A DNA stretch of 33,062 nt. Origin: Gammaproteobacteria bacterium (GTDB lineage: Bacteria > Pseudomonadota > Gammaproteobacteria > SZUA-152). This document shows, piece after piece, positions 8,958-17,554 of this stretch. Where the stretch lies: contig JAADGF010000041.1 of NCBI GenBank assembly GCA_013152545.1, positions 1-33,062 of the forward strand, read 5' to 3'. A program made the translations under genes and the position numbers. How positions within the stretch are numbered: the first letter of the stretch is position 1; every line of letters starts with the position of its first letter. The notes under the pieces are model-generated. The model did not search any database. It saw only the letters and a program-made list of their open reading frames with translations, and was not told where the DNA came from.

Positions 8958-10246
8958 CCGTTGACGACCTACCATGGATGCGCTATCGGCGTTTGCCGAG
9001 CCGAACCAGCGAGGTTGCATTACAGTATGACCGCCCATGTCCAATGTGTTTCGACGCCTCGCAAACGGCGTTAAAATCAGGGGCGGCACTACCACTGCAC
9101 GAAGAATTATTGTGCTTTGACGACTTTCAGTTCTACGGTGATCTTGGCGGTAAAAACCGCGTTGCTCACCATATTGTGGCTTGTGGGGGTTGTGGTTTTG
9201 TTTACACGAATCCTTGTTATACCCCTGAGGGTTTTGCTCGATTGTTTGAGAAGGCCGGAAAAAGTTATGGCCAAAGTGAAGGGCGTAGCCATGAACAGGC
9301 AAACTGGTTACAGCAGCATATTCCGAACGGCGAGTCAGTGCTGGATATCGGTTGCGGTTCGGGTGCATTTTTAAAAGCGTTACCTAGCGATGTGCAGCGC
9401 TATGGTATCGATATTGATGCGGCTTGCATCGACCATGCACAGCAAGAAAACACCGATATTTGTTTCAGAAGCGCAGATTTCACAGATGTGTTGTCGATAC
9501 CCGAGGTAGACATTATCACTTTGTTTCATGTGCTTGAGCATTTACCAAACCCTCAAAATACCTTAACGGCCTTACGCACGCAGTGTCATGACAACACCTG
9601 GTTAATTGTTGAAGTGCCGGTGATTGACCGGGCTACAGTCGAGCAGGACAAAGACATAGTGGGTTTCTATACCATCCAACACCTGAGCCATTTTAGCAAA
9701 GCCAGTTTACATGCCATGTTGCGCGGTTGTGGCTGGCAATTGAAATTCAGTGACGATATAGCGGGGTATAATGGTTATCGCATTCTGGCGGTTGCCAGTA
9801 GCTGCCGGGGTGACGGAGCGATGTCGTATAAGGAACGGCAAATTGATGAGATAGCAACACGTCATTACTTAAAACAGTGGCGTTGCAATGTTGAACGGGT
9901 TGACACAGTATTGTCAGCATTGCATGCTCGCTTAGCAAAAACAGTTGACATAATCATCTGGGGTGCTGGGCAACACACTGAATACCTTTGCCATCTGAGC
10001 TGTATTTTCCGTAACAAGCGCCGGTTTTTGATTGTTGATAGCGATCCGTTGAAACAAGGTACAACATTTCATGGTATCCCCGTGTTGGCACCCGACTCGA
10101 TTCCTGAGAAAATATGGCGTCTTGGTAAGGAACCTATCGTTATTTCAAGTTTTGGTGGGCAGCGTCAAATCGTGCAACAGTTGCAACAACGAAAAGTGGC
10201 GCAACAACGTATTATTTCGTTATATGATCAGCCTAATACTTATTAA
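8948..10246 (+). CDS. three-part C-methyltransferase-like protein (zinc + SAM + C-terminal domain)
   Basis: A 432-residue protein. The N-terminus has two CxxC pairs (Cys31/Cys34 in CPMC and Cys79/Cys82 in CGGCGF) that would bind zinc. Next is a SAM-binding Rossmann domain with VLDIGCGSGAFL (about 132-143) and FHVLEHLPNP. The C-terminal domain (about 300-432) begins IIIWGAGQHTEYL and resembles the Rossmann-like tail of the NovU/TylC3 group, which C-methylates nucleotide-linked keto sugars. This suggests a sugar or keto-acid C-methylation, but the substrate is not known. The start is uncertain. The frame begins at GTG 8948 without a good ribosome site, while TGAGGA at 8915-8920 serves an 11-codon frame (ATG 8922 to TAA 8957) that overlaps the GTG. 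ATG 8978 is another in-frame candidate. Confidence 0.82.
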   Translation: MPLTVDDLPWMRYRRLPSRTSEVALQYDRPCPMCFDASQTALKSGAALPLHEELLCFDDFQFYGDLGGKNRVAHHIVACGGCGFVYTNPCYTPEGFARLFEKAGKSYGQSEGRSHEQANWLQQHIPNGESVLDIGCGSGAFLKALPSDVQRYGIDIDAACIDHAQQENTDICFRSADFTDVLSIPEVDIITLFHVLEHLPNPQNTLTALRTQCHDNTWLIVEVPVIDRATVEQDKDIVGFYTIQHLSHFSKASLHAMLRGCGWQLKFSDDIAGYNGYRILAVASSCRGDGAMSYKERQIDEIATRHYLKQWRCNVERVDTVLSALHARLAKTVDIIIWGAGQHTEYLCHLSCIFRNKRRFLIVDSDPLKQGTTFHGIPVLAPDSIPEKIWRLGKEPIVISSFGGQRQIVQQLQQRKVAQQRIISLYDQPNTY

Positions 10247-10267
10247 CAGAAGCAGTAGTAAATATCC

Positions 10268-12019
10268 ATGAACGGCGCTGACCTTATAGTTGATGCATTA
10301 GTGGCGAGAGGTATTAAGCGTCTGTATCTTTTTCCTGGTGGCACGATTGCACCAGTGTTGCATAGTGCTAAACAACGGAGTATTGACTTGTTTTGTGCGC
10401 GTCATGAACAGGGTGCGGCTTATGCCGCATTGGCTGCTGCGCGGCTGAGTGGCCAGCCTCAGGTGGTCGTGGTGACTTCAGGGCCTGGGGTTACCAATGT
10501 CATTACATCAATAGCTGATGCCTACTATGATTCCACGCCGTTACTGTTATTGACGGGGCAAGTGGGGACGACTGATCTTTGCCGCGACCTTCCTCTGCGC
10601 CAGCGTGGTTTTCAAGAGGTGGATACTGTTGCACTGTTACGTTCAGTGACCAAGGCGCAGTTTCTAGTAGAGGAAACCAGCACATTGCGGCAAACTGTTG
10701 CTCAGGCTTACACACTTGCCGGGAGTGGTCGCCCTGGCCCGGTGGTTGTGGATTTACCCATGGATGTGCAACGTGCGCAAGTTATTCTGAATACAGATGC
10801 CGGAGTATCAAATCAGCACGTTAGTTGCTACAGCAATCATTACGGTAATCGTTTCCCATCGACGACGCTGATGCAACCCGATAGTACGCAACTAAAACAG
10901 TTGGTTTCCTGGTTGATGACGGCGCAGCGGCCCGTGATCATCGCCGGGCAGGGTGTACTGTTATCACTCGCCCATACCGAGTTGCGGCGTATCGTGCGGC
11001 AGCATGAAATTCCCGTGTCTCATAGCTTACTGGGTTTAGGTGCAATGCCTACTGAGTCCGGTTTGTCGTTGGGGTTTCATGGCCATACAGGGAATCAGGT
11101 CGCGGGTAAAGCAATTCAACAGGCGGATTTGGTGATTGCGGTGGGATCCCGTCTTGATGTTCGCCAAACTGGGAATTGTTACGACGATTTTGTGCCTGAT
11201 GGTAAAATTGTACGGCTTGATCTGGATGCGGCTGAAATCGAGGGTAGCCGTATTCGTACTGACCTATTTATCAATGCCGATGCTAAGGCTTCATTAACTA
11301 TTTTGCATTCTCAGTTGCAGAACCAATGCCTGCCCGACTGGTCTGATTGGCGAGAGCAGATAAACCAATGGCGGCGGGATTATAAACTGAGTTATGAACA
11401 GCGTTATGCAAAAAAAAGCGCGATTAAACCGCAGTATGTGGTTGAGTGCTTAAGCACGATATCACACGGCCGGAATGTTGTGTGCGTAACGGGTGTTGGT
11501 TCACATCAACATTGGGTGGCTCGTCATTTCGACTTTGATTTTCCGAAACGGCGACTATTAACCTCGGGAGGGCATGGTGCCATGGGATATGATTTACCGA
11601 GTGCGATAGGCGCGCAAATTTATGATCCCAGTGCATTGGTGTTATGTATTGTGGGGGATGGTTCATTACAGCTTAATATTCAGGAACTCGCTTCCGTGGT
11701 TGAATATCAGTTGCCGATAAAAATTATCGTTATCGATAACCATCGCCTGGGCATTGTGTCCCAATTCCAACAGCTTAACTGGCAGGACGACCCAACCACT
11801 GGTTGTAAGTGGAACCCGGATTTTGCATCGATTGCCAAGGCTTATGGCTTGGCGGTTTTGAGCATTACGCAGTCGTCGGAGGTAAAGTCTGGCCTTAGAC
11901 AGGCATTGGCGCACAACGGACCTGTGTTAGTGCATTGCATCGTGGATGAAACAGAAGATATCGTTCCAATGTTGTTGTCGGGTCAAACCCTGGATTGCAT
12001 GTGGCCCTATGACAAATAA
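10268..12019 (+). CDS. TPP-dependent acetolactate synthase-like enzyme
   Basis: A 583-residue protein with the three-domain thiamine-diphosphate fold of acetolactate synthase large subunits. The N-terminal PYR domain carries the catalytic Glu47 in RHEQGAAYAA. The central domain includes PVIIAGQGVL. The C-terminal PP domain has GDGSLQLN at 463-470 followed by DN at 490-491, the GDG-x(25)-N diphosphate/Mg motif, and LGIVSQFQQLNW. Housekeeping ilvB genes are usually followed by the regulatory subunit ilvN. Here the next gene is an ATP-grasp ligase that overlaps by one base (TAATG), so a dedicated decarboxylase or carboligase role in this pathway is more likely than branched-chain amino acid synthesis. 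The substrate cannot be read from sequence. A phosphonopyruvate decarboxylase role is less likely because the protein is full ALS length. Confidence 0.87.
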   Translation: MNGADLIVDALVARGIKRLYLFPGGTIAPVLHSAKQRSIDLFCARHEQGAAYAALAAARLSGQPQVVVVTSGPGVTNVITSIADAYYDSTPLLLLTGQVGTTDLCRDLPLRQRGFQEVDTVALLRSVTKAQFLVEETSTLRQTVAQAYTLAGSGRPGPVVVDLPMDVQRAQVILNTDAGVSNQHVSCYSNHYGNRFPSTTLMQPDSTQLKQLVSWLMTAQRPVIIAGQGVLLSLAHTELRRIVRQHEIPVSHSLLGLGAMPTESGLSLGFHGHTGNQVAGKAIQQADLVIAVGSRLDVRQTGNCYDDFVPDGKIVRLDLDAAEIEGSRIRTDLFINADAKASLTILHSQLQNQCLPDWSDWREQINQWRRDYKLSYEQRYAKKSAIKPQYVVECLSTISHGRNVVCVTGVGSHQHWVARHFDFDFPKRRLLTSGGHGAMGYDLPSAIGAQIYDPSALVLCIVGDGSLQLNIQELASVVEYQLPIKIIVIDNHRLGIVSQFQQLNWQDDPTTGCKWNPDFASIAKAYGLAVLSITQSSEVKSGLRQALAHNGPVLVHCIVDETEDIVPMLLSGQTLDCMWPYDK

Positions 12020-13263
12020 TGCCTGATAGCGTACGGCCAACGCAAAAAACGTTACTGATACTCAGTGGTGGTGCCGAAGCCGTACCGGGTATTCGGCGCG
12101 CCAAGGCAATGGGTCTGCATGTGGTGGTCAGCGATTATGATGCGGACTGTCCTGGGTTTCGCGATGCGGACGACACGTTGCTGGTGAGTACCTATGATAT
12201 CGACCGTAGTGTGGCGGTAGCCAATGAATACCATAATAAGGTGCGTCGCATTGATGGTGTCATTTGTATGGCAGCGGATGTGCCCTTAACGGTGGCTCAT
12301 ATCGCCAATACATTGGGGTTGCCGGGTTTGTCGTTAGCGACAGCGGCTTTGGCAGTTGATAAGCTCGCTATGAAACGACACCTTTTTGCAGCGGGCATAC
12401 CCGTGCCCTGGTATAGCGCCATAGAATCCGTTGATCAGTTGGCGCACGTTGTTGCTCAACATGACAAACTTCTAATTCTTAAACCAGTGGACAGCCGTGG
12501 TGCGCGCGGTGTATTGCGTTTGCAGGATGGCATTAATCTACCGTGGGCGTTCCAACATGCCCAAGCTTGTTCCCCCACCGGCAGAGTGATGGTCGAACAC
12601 TATGTTGAAGGACCTCAGGTGAGTACTGAAACGATCATTGTGGATAATAAGGCAATAACCTTGGGTTTTATTGATCGAAATTACGAGTACCTTGAACGTT
12701 TTACACCCTATGTCATCGAAAATGGCGGGCAACAAGGCACCTCCTTGAGTGCGGTTGATCAGCGCAGCATGATTCGCCTGGCAGAACGGGCTGCCGAGGT
12801 GATGGGTATTAACAACGGCATTGCCAAAGGTGATTTAGTGTTAACAGCGCAAGGGCCGATGGTGATAGAAATTGCGGCGAGATTGTCCGGTGGTTGGATG
12901 TCCAGCGATCAAATTCCACTGGCAACGGGGGTTAATATCATTGATGCGGCTATTCGACTGGCATTGGGGGACGCGGTGGATTTGCAGGCGTTAACACCGC
13001 ATCATCAACAGGGCGTTGCAATTCGTTATTTTTTTCCTTCACCTGGGCGTGTTAAGGCAATTCAAAATGTGGAGAAGCTTGGCGTGCCAGCCTGGGTGCA
13101 TCGCTTGGATTTTTTTTTAAAAACAGGCGATGTGGTGGCGCCTGTTAGCGATCACACCTGCCGGGCAGGGTTTGTTATTACTACTGGAAAGGATAGGGAG
13201 GAAGCCGTGGCCCGTGCAAATCAGGTGGTTACATTGGTATCTATTGAGACAATAGTGGCTTGA
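12019..13263 (+). CDS. ATP-grasp carboxylate-amine ligase-like enzyme
   Basis: A 414-residue ATP-grasp protein in the PurK/CarB-like superfamily. The N-terminal pre-ATP domain begins LLILSGGAEAVPGI. The ATP-binding part has Lys155 in LILKPVDSRGARGV with its glycine-rich loop (158-165), VEHYVEGPQVSTE, and the metal site MVIEIAARLSGG with Glu284 and Arg288. These are the expected catalytic features, so it should join a carboxylate to an amine through an acyl phosphate. It is translationally coupled to the TPP-enzyme gene (overlap at 12019). A close paralogue lies at 17555-18778 and lacks several of these residues. The product is unknown; it may act on the TPP-enzyme product or on a sugar acid. 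Confidence 0.87.
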   Translation: MPDSVRPTQKTLLILSGGAEAVPGIRRAKAMGLHVVVSDYDADCPGFRDADDTLLVSTYDIDRSVAVANEYHNKVRRIDGVICMAADVPLTVAHIANTLGLPGLSLATAALAVDKLAMKRHLFAAGIPVPWYSAIESVDQLAHVVAQHDKLLILKPVDSRGARGVLRLQDGINLPWAFQHAQACSPTGRVMVEHYVEGPQVSTETIIVDNKAITLGFIDRNYEYLERFTPYVIENGGQQGTSLSAVDQRSMIRLAERAAEVMGINNGIAKGDLVLTAQGPMVIEIAARLSGGWMSSDQIPLATGVNIIDAAIRLALGDAVDLQALTPHHQQGVAIRYFFPSPGRVKAIQNVEKLGVPAWVHRLDFFLKTGDVVAPVSDHTCRAGFVITTGKDREEAVARANQVVTLVSIETIVA

Positions 13264-13320
13264 AACCGTGGCTTGAGTTAGGCAATAACTCACGCCTATC
13301 TTACTTATTATAGTATCAAG

Positions 13321-15324
13321 ATGCCAAGCGCCTTTATCATTTTTCATCTCAATCTTGCTTATTCTTCCATTGCGGCGAACCGCAGAACGGCGGTGATTAA
13401 TCATTGTTATTGGCCACTATTGCGGTTAGCGGAGGAGCTTGCTATTCCTCTTGGCATTGAAATGACCAGTTGGACTCTTCAGGAGATTCAACGTTTGGAC
13501 CCATCCTGGGTTACGTGTTTAAAAAAACAGTTAAAGGCAAAAAAGTGCGAGTTAATTGGCAGCGGTTATTGCCAGATCATTGGCCCACTGGTGCCTTATG
13601 AAGTGAATTACTGCAATCAGCGCTATGGCATTGAGGATTACCATAATATCCTTGCGATAACGCCGAAAATTGCATTGCTAAACGAAATGGCTTATTCCTC
13701 TGGTATGGTGGGCGTTTATAAAGAAGCAGGATACCACGGTATTATTATGGACCGGGATAATGTGTGCTTGGCGTTGGGGCGGGATAGTAGTGATCTGGAG
13801 TCCATGCCATTATTCGCTAATGGGCTTGATGGCAACAGCTTGCCTGTGTTGTGGTCTGACTCAATACTGTTTCAGAAGTTTCAGCGTTACGCCCACGGTG
13901 ATATATCCCTTAGCCAGTATCTGGATTATTTTTGGCGGCGAGCTGAAGCCAGTTGTGCCGCAGTCCCCATTTATTGTAACGATGCCGAAATATTTGATTA
14001 TCGACCAGGGCGGTTCACCACTGAGCCTGTTCTAAAAGCGCGGCTTGAATGGCAACGAATTCATGTTTTATTAAACCAATTGCGCGATTCCGGAGTACGT
14101 TTCAAACGTCCGACGGACTTATTGCAAACTCAGTTCTCAGACGATCAAGAACCTGTCATTCTAAATTCGGCGCATTACCCCGTACCCGTTAAAAAACAAC
14201 TTAAATATAACATCAGTCGCTGGGCGATCACGGGTCACAATGATCTATGGCTTAATACTCAATGTCACAAAATTTACCAGGCAATCGTTAACAGACCATT
14301 GCCGCAAACAAGGCATTTATGGCGACGTTTATGCTATTGCTGGAGCAGCGATTTCAGGACTCACATTACTGATGACCGTTGGCGACAAGTCTGTGCTGAA
14401 ATAGCGGTCTTACGTGAGGATGCTTGTGTTGCTGTTGCTACACCGCAGGTTCAAGCACCCGTGAACCCGTTAATAATGGTATCTGGCCTTGGTGTCGATG
14501 ATGCGGGAGTTAAGGCGGCGGGTTTCAGGCTGGAGGTTGGCGAAGAAGAGAGGCTTTTATTGATTACGACAGAAAAAGTTAAAATGACACTTAATTTACG
14601 TCGTGGCATCGCGATTGAATCATTGGCCTATAGTGCCCATGGCTTTGTCCCCGTATTGGGAACCTTACAGCATGGTTATTTTAAATCCATTGAGCATGGT
14701 GCTGATTTTTATTCTGGGGCGGTTGTTGTTGATTTAATCGGTGCTCATCGGCGAATTACTGACCTTGAAGCAGTAAATCCGGCATTGTTTTTGCGTGATA
14801 ATGAACTGATTATCCGCTCTCGGATTCCAACAGATCTGGGCGATATAGTGAAAGAGTTTCGTCTTTCACATGATGCTGAACGGTTGACCGTGAGTATCGA
14901 TTTTCCGGGTTGGGAGCGACCTTTAGGCACGATACGCGCAGGTACCATCACATTGTTACCTGAAGCATTTACCGGTTCCTTGTCCATAGCAGCAAAGATG
15001 GGTGGTAAAAAAAGCGATGTTTTTGCATTGAATGATAATTGTAGACACGATCGTCCGGCGTCCAGTCTTGTATCCTGTACTACCGGGTTGGGGTTGCCGC
15101 ATGGCGAGTTGGTTGTCGGTGATGATACAAAAAAACTGTCCATTACCTGGGACGCAGCTCAGTGTGCTGTATTTGCGATGCTTTACCATCAAAAAGTGAC
15201 TCCATCAATGTTAACAAGAGTGATATTTTCTTTGTGCGAAATCGACGAGACATTCCGGCCAGGGGGGCGTTTACCAAGGTTTGAATACAGCTTATCACCT
15301 TGGGCCTGTAAAGAAATAAGTTGA
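13321..15324 (+). CDS. glycoside hydrolase family 57-like protein
   Basis: A 667-residue protein. The N-terminal half resembles GH57-type catalytic barrels. It has FHLNLAYSS at residues 8-16, ELIGSGYCQIIGPLVPYEVN, the putative nucleophile Glu122 in LLNEMAYSSG, and the second acidic site Asp221 in CNDAEIFDYRPGRF. FQKFQRYAHG is also typical of a subgroup. The C-terminal half is beta-rich and may be an accessory sandwich domain. GH57 enzymes act on alpha-glucans, but members in biosynthetic clusters have unproven roles. It lies 57 bases after the ATP-grasp gene on the same strand and is probably cotranscribed. No signal peptide is visible, so it is cytosolic. It could trim or rearrange a sugar, or bind a nucleotide sugar. 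Confidence 0.75.
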   Translation: MPSAFIIFHLNLAYSSIAANRRTAVINHCYWPLLRLAEELAIPLGIEMTSWTLQEIQRLDPSWVTCLKKQLKAKKCELIGSGYCQIIGPLVPYEVNYCNQRYGIEDYHNILAITPKIALLNEMAYSSGMVGVYKEAGYHGIIMDRDNVCLALGRDSSDLESMPLFANGLDGNSLPVLWSDSILFQKFQRYAHGDISLSQYLDYFWRRAEASCAAVPIYCNDAEIFDYRPGRFTTEPVLKARLEWQRIHVLLNQLRDSGVRFKRPTDLLQTQFSDDQEPVILNSAHYPVPVKKQLKYNISRWAITGHNDLWLNTQCHKIYQAIVNRPLPQTRHLWRRLCYCWSSDFRTHITDDRWRQVCAEIAVLREDACVAVATPQVQAPVNPLIMVSGLGVDDAGVKAAGFRLEVGEEERLLLITTEKVKMTLNLRRGIAIESLAYSAHGFVPVLGTLQHGYFKSIEHGADFYSGAVVVDLIGAHRRITDLEAVNPALFLRDNELIIRSRIPTDLGDIVKEFRLSHDAERLTVSIDFPGWERPLGTIRAGTITLLPEAFTGSLSIAAKMGGKKSDVFALNDNCRHDRPASSLVSCTTGLGLPHGELVVGDDTKKLSITWDAAQCAVFAMLYHQKVTPSMLTRVIFSLCEIDETFRPGGRLPRFEYSLSPWACKEIS

Positions 15325-15379
15325 ATATTTTGCTTGTCTATCCTTGCGTCTTCGGCGTGGTGGAGAAAGATGACAGATA

Positions 15380-15598
15380 ATGAGTATGCGCCCCGAAAGA
15401 TGTGCCCTTGGGGTACGTCCATTGCCGTGCCTTGAAGACGAAACGATATCCGGCTTACAGACCCTTGGTCATTTTGTCCTGACGCTTAAGGTGAAGTGTA
15501 AATTTACAGACAATAACGCATCGAATTCTCAAGGCTTGATGACGATACCCGATTTATACTCAGCAATTATGTCCAGTAACTACGACCAGCAATTATGA
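15380..15598 (+). CDS. small uncharacterised ORF, possibly a broken gene
   Basis: A 72-codon frame whose stop overlaps the next start (ATGA at 15595-15598). I recognise no family. The best ribosome site (GGAGAAAG at 15362-15369) serves ATG 15370, which opens a different 21-codon frame (MTDNEYAPRKMCPWG...) ending at 15435. This suggests either a spurious frame or a frameshifted relic between the GH57-like and Maf genes. Low confidence. Confidence 0.3.
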   Translation: MSMRPERCALGVRPLPCLEDETISGLQTLGHFVLTLKVKCKFTDNNASNSQGLMTIPDLYSAIMSSNYDQQL

Positions 15599-17016
15599 CC
15601 ATTAAGAATGACATGCATTATCCCCTGAGCTGTGCAGTAAACTACATCGATTCGGCGTTACCGGATTCCGGGGACTACAGGGCAGTGAATATGGACATTA
15701 TTGCCCGCCGCTGGCCCAACGTATTGGCATACTTAAGCACCCCGGTTGCTTCCTCAAGTATTGAATACATTACCAATACGAAGCAATCAACCCTGTGTAT
15801 TAACGCTATACACATTAGCAGTTGTTATGATCGTGACGAAGAAGTACGGGTTCAGGCCGCTTTATTACCGGATACCGCCTCCAGTGTTTGGCTCTATGGC
15901 GTTGGGGTGGGGGATTTGCCTCGATATATAGTAAAAAACACTGGCCTACAGGAAATAAATGTGGTGCTGATGTCTTTGTCGGTGTGCTTGGCCAGTATTC
16001 AGTATTTTGACCAGCGTGATTGGTTATCAGACCCAAGGGTGACTTTATACGTGCCGGATGATATTGAACAATTGCAAGTTCCTTTTTGCACGGTACCCGC
16101 GTGTCTTAAATTGTGTGACACTGTGTCGATGTGGTTAAGAGACGAAATTGTACTTGAGCTTAATACACCCTTTATAAACAAAAAACATCATGAAAATAAA
16201 AATCATATTATTAATTTAAACGAAAATATTAACTTTATAAAAAATGATAACGATGTAGCGGTTTTATTTGATCGATACGCATCGGTGCCGGAATTGGAGG
16301 CCTTTGTTATCGCTGCGGGTCCTAGCTTGACGGACAATCTTGCGGTGATTAAAAAAATCAGAGGAAAAGCGAGTGTGTTGATTGTCGTGGATGCAGCCTT
16401 GTCGGTGCTAAGGCGAGCGGGCATTACGCCAGATGTGGTGGTGAGTATTGATTGCGCGCTGGAAACCATTGTCCGGTATTTTGATTTTGGTGGTGTTCCT
16501 AAAACAAACATTGATTCAAACGACAGTGTTTACGCGGATGATGAAAGCCAATACACGAACATACCATTGGTCTATTTCCCCGTTGTCTATAAGGAAGCGT
16601 TGCTAAAATGGCCGGGGCCACGTTATGTGGCTTATTCGTCCAGTAGTTCAATTTATCAGGAAGTGGCGAGACAATTGCCAAGAACGCAGCTTTATTCATC
16701 CGGTACGGTTGTTCATCCTGCCGTGGACTTGGCCGTGAAAATGGGCAGTAAAAATATTTATTTTTTTGGTGTCGATTTTTCATTTCCAAATGGTGTTTCT
16801 CATGTCGATGGCGTCAGTGGTGCTGAGCGGATGAACGAGACGGTGTGTTCCAGTCAAGTAATGAATGGTTATGGTCATTTAGTGCCTTCCAGGCCCAATA
16901 TGCTCGCTTATTTGCATGATCTTGAGCGGTACATCGCCAATCATAAAACAATAAATTTTATTAACATGAGTCGTCAAGGTGCTGTTATTAAAGGGACGCG
17001 TTATAAGAATGGATGA
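15595..17016 (+). CDS. Maf/DUF115 family protein (flagellin glycosyltransferase type)
   Basis: A 473-residue protein of the DUF115 (6-hydroxymethylpterin pyrophosphokinase MptE-like) family. The core begins at residue 237 or so with FVIAAGPSLTDNLA, continues VLIVVDAALSVLRRAGITPDVVVSID, and has IYFFGVDFSFPNG with a closing RYIAN helix. In Campylobacter, Aeromonas, Helicobacter and Magnetospirillum such Maf proteins transfer nonulosonic acids to flagellin in the cytosol. An asparagine- and lysine-rich linker at about residues 195-222 (16180-16260), of very low GC, separates the N-terminal region from the DUF115 core. No nonulosonate synthase (NeuB type) is in the window, so the donor must come from elsewhere. 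It is followed with an 8-base overlap by a small helical protein gene. Confidence 0.82.
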   Translation: MTIKNDMHYPLSCAVNYIDSALPDSGDYRAVNMDIIARRWPNVLAYLSTPVASSSIEYITNTKQSTLCINAIHISSCYDRDEEVRVQAALLPDTASSVWLYGVGVGDLPRYIVKNTGLQEINVVLMSLSVCLASIQYFDQRDWLSDPRVTLYVPDDIEQLQVPFCTVPACLKLCDTVSMWLRDEIVLELNTPFINKKHHENKNHIINLNENINFIKNDNDVAVLFDRYASVPELEAFVIAAGPSLTDNLAVIKKIRGKASVLIVVDAALSVLRRAGITPDVVVSIDCALETIVRYFDFGGVPKTNIDSNDSVYADDESQYTNIPLVYFPVVYKEALLKWPGPRYVAYSSSSSIYQEVARQLPRTQLYSSGTVVHPAVDLAVKMGSKNIYFFGVDFSFPNGVSHVDGVSGAERMNETVCSSQVMNGYGHLVPSRPNMLAYLHDLERYIANHKTINFINMSRQGAVIKGTRYKNG

Positions 17017-17299
17017 ATCACAGTCAACAGTATACTTGCAACGTTGTCGTCATCATATCGGTGAAGCCATTCGTTGTTTCCGGTTGGGTATGGAGCCGCT
17101 CGGAAATGACAACTTAATGAAATTTGCAGACCATTTATTGCCTTTATTGGCGCATTCCAAAAATTTATACCAACAACATGATAACCAACTACTGGAAACC
17201 GTGTTTGCGGCGCAAAGCCGTGGCGACTTCGCTTATTTGGCGGACCTTCTCCAGTATGAAATACCAACATCCGGTATCGGTGATTTACTGTACGGTTAG
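17009..17299 (+). CDS. small helical protein coupled to the Maf gene
   Basis: A 96-residue protein starting MDESQSTVYLQRC, overlapping the end of the Maf gene by eight bases, which implies translational coupling. The frame is open further upstream, but the ATG at 17009 is the first ATG and gives the natural overlap. The protein is predicted to be mostly alpha-helical (for example HLLPLLAHSKNLYQQ and ADLLQYEI). I do not recognise a named domain. Small helical proteins often follow Maf genes, and a chaperone or partner role with Maf or flagellin is possible. That is inference from position only. Confidence 0.65.
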   Translation: MDESQSTVYLQRCRHHIGEAIRCFRLGMEPLGNDNLMKFADHLLPLLAHSKNLYQQHDNQLLETVFAAQSRGDFAYLADLLQYEIPTSGIGDLLYG

Positions 17300-17390
17300 C
17301 TGATAATTGATTAGCAATAAACTTTATCGCTGACAATGTGTCTATTGCCAGGTAGGTGTGGGGTTTTAAATAACATTGTGGTTAAAAATT

Positions 17391-17396
17391 TATAAT
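17391..17396 (+). promoter_or_regulatory. possible -10 box upstream of the second ATP-grasp gene
   Basis: TATAAT lies in an AT-rich 255-base gap, just upstream of two 13-base direct repeats. The -35 region is poor. It may start a second transcript that reads the second ATP-grasp gene and the phosphoramidate genes. Confidence 0.3.
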
Positions 17397-17405
17397 CGAC
17401 ACACT

Positions 17406-17434
17406 GGTTATTAGATATACGGGTTATTAGATAT
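17406..17434. repeat. two 13-bp direct repeats, possible operator
   Basis: GGTTATTAGATAT occurs at 17406-17418 and 17422-17434, with three bases between (16-base period). The pair sits ten bases after a TATAAT and about 120 bases before the second ATP-grasp gene, so it could be a regulator binding site or simple duplication. Confidence 0.6.
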
Positions 17435-17554
17435 GATGATTGTGGTGGCACAAAAGATGTAGCATTTATTTTTATTGATGAAAATTAAAACGCTAACACC
17501 GCTTTTAGTCAACATACCAGACCAGTAAAAAAATTAAGCAGGTTAAGTGAGCAC

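Noticed and set aside
10268-12019. Housekeeping acetolactate synthase ilvB or phosphonopyruvate decarboxylase
   Set aside because: There is no ilvN and the gene is coupled to an ATP-grasp ligase, and no phosphoenolpyruvate mutase is present to make phosphonopyruvate.
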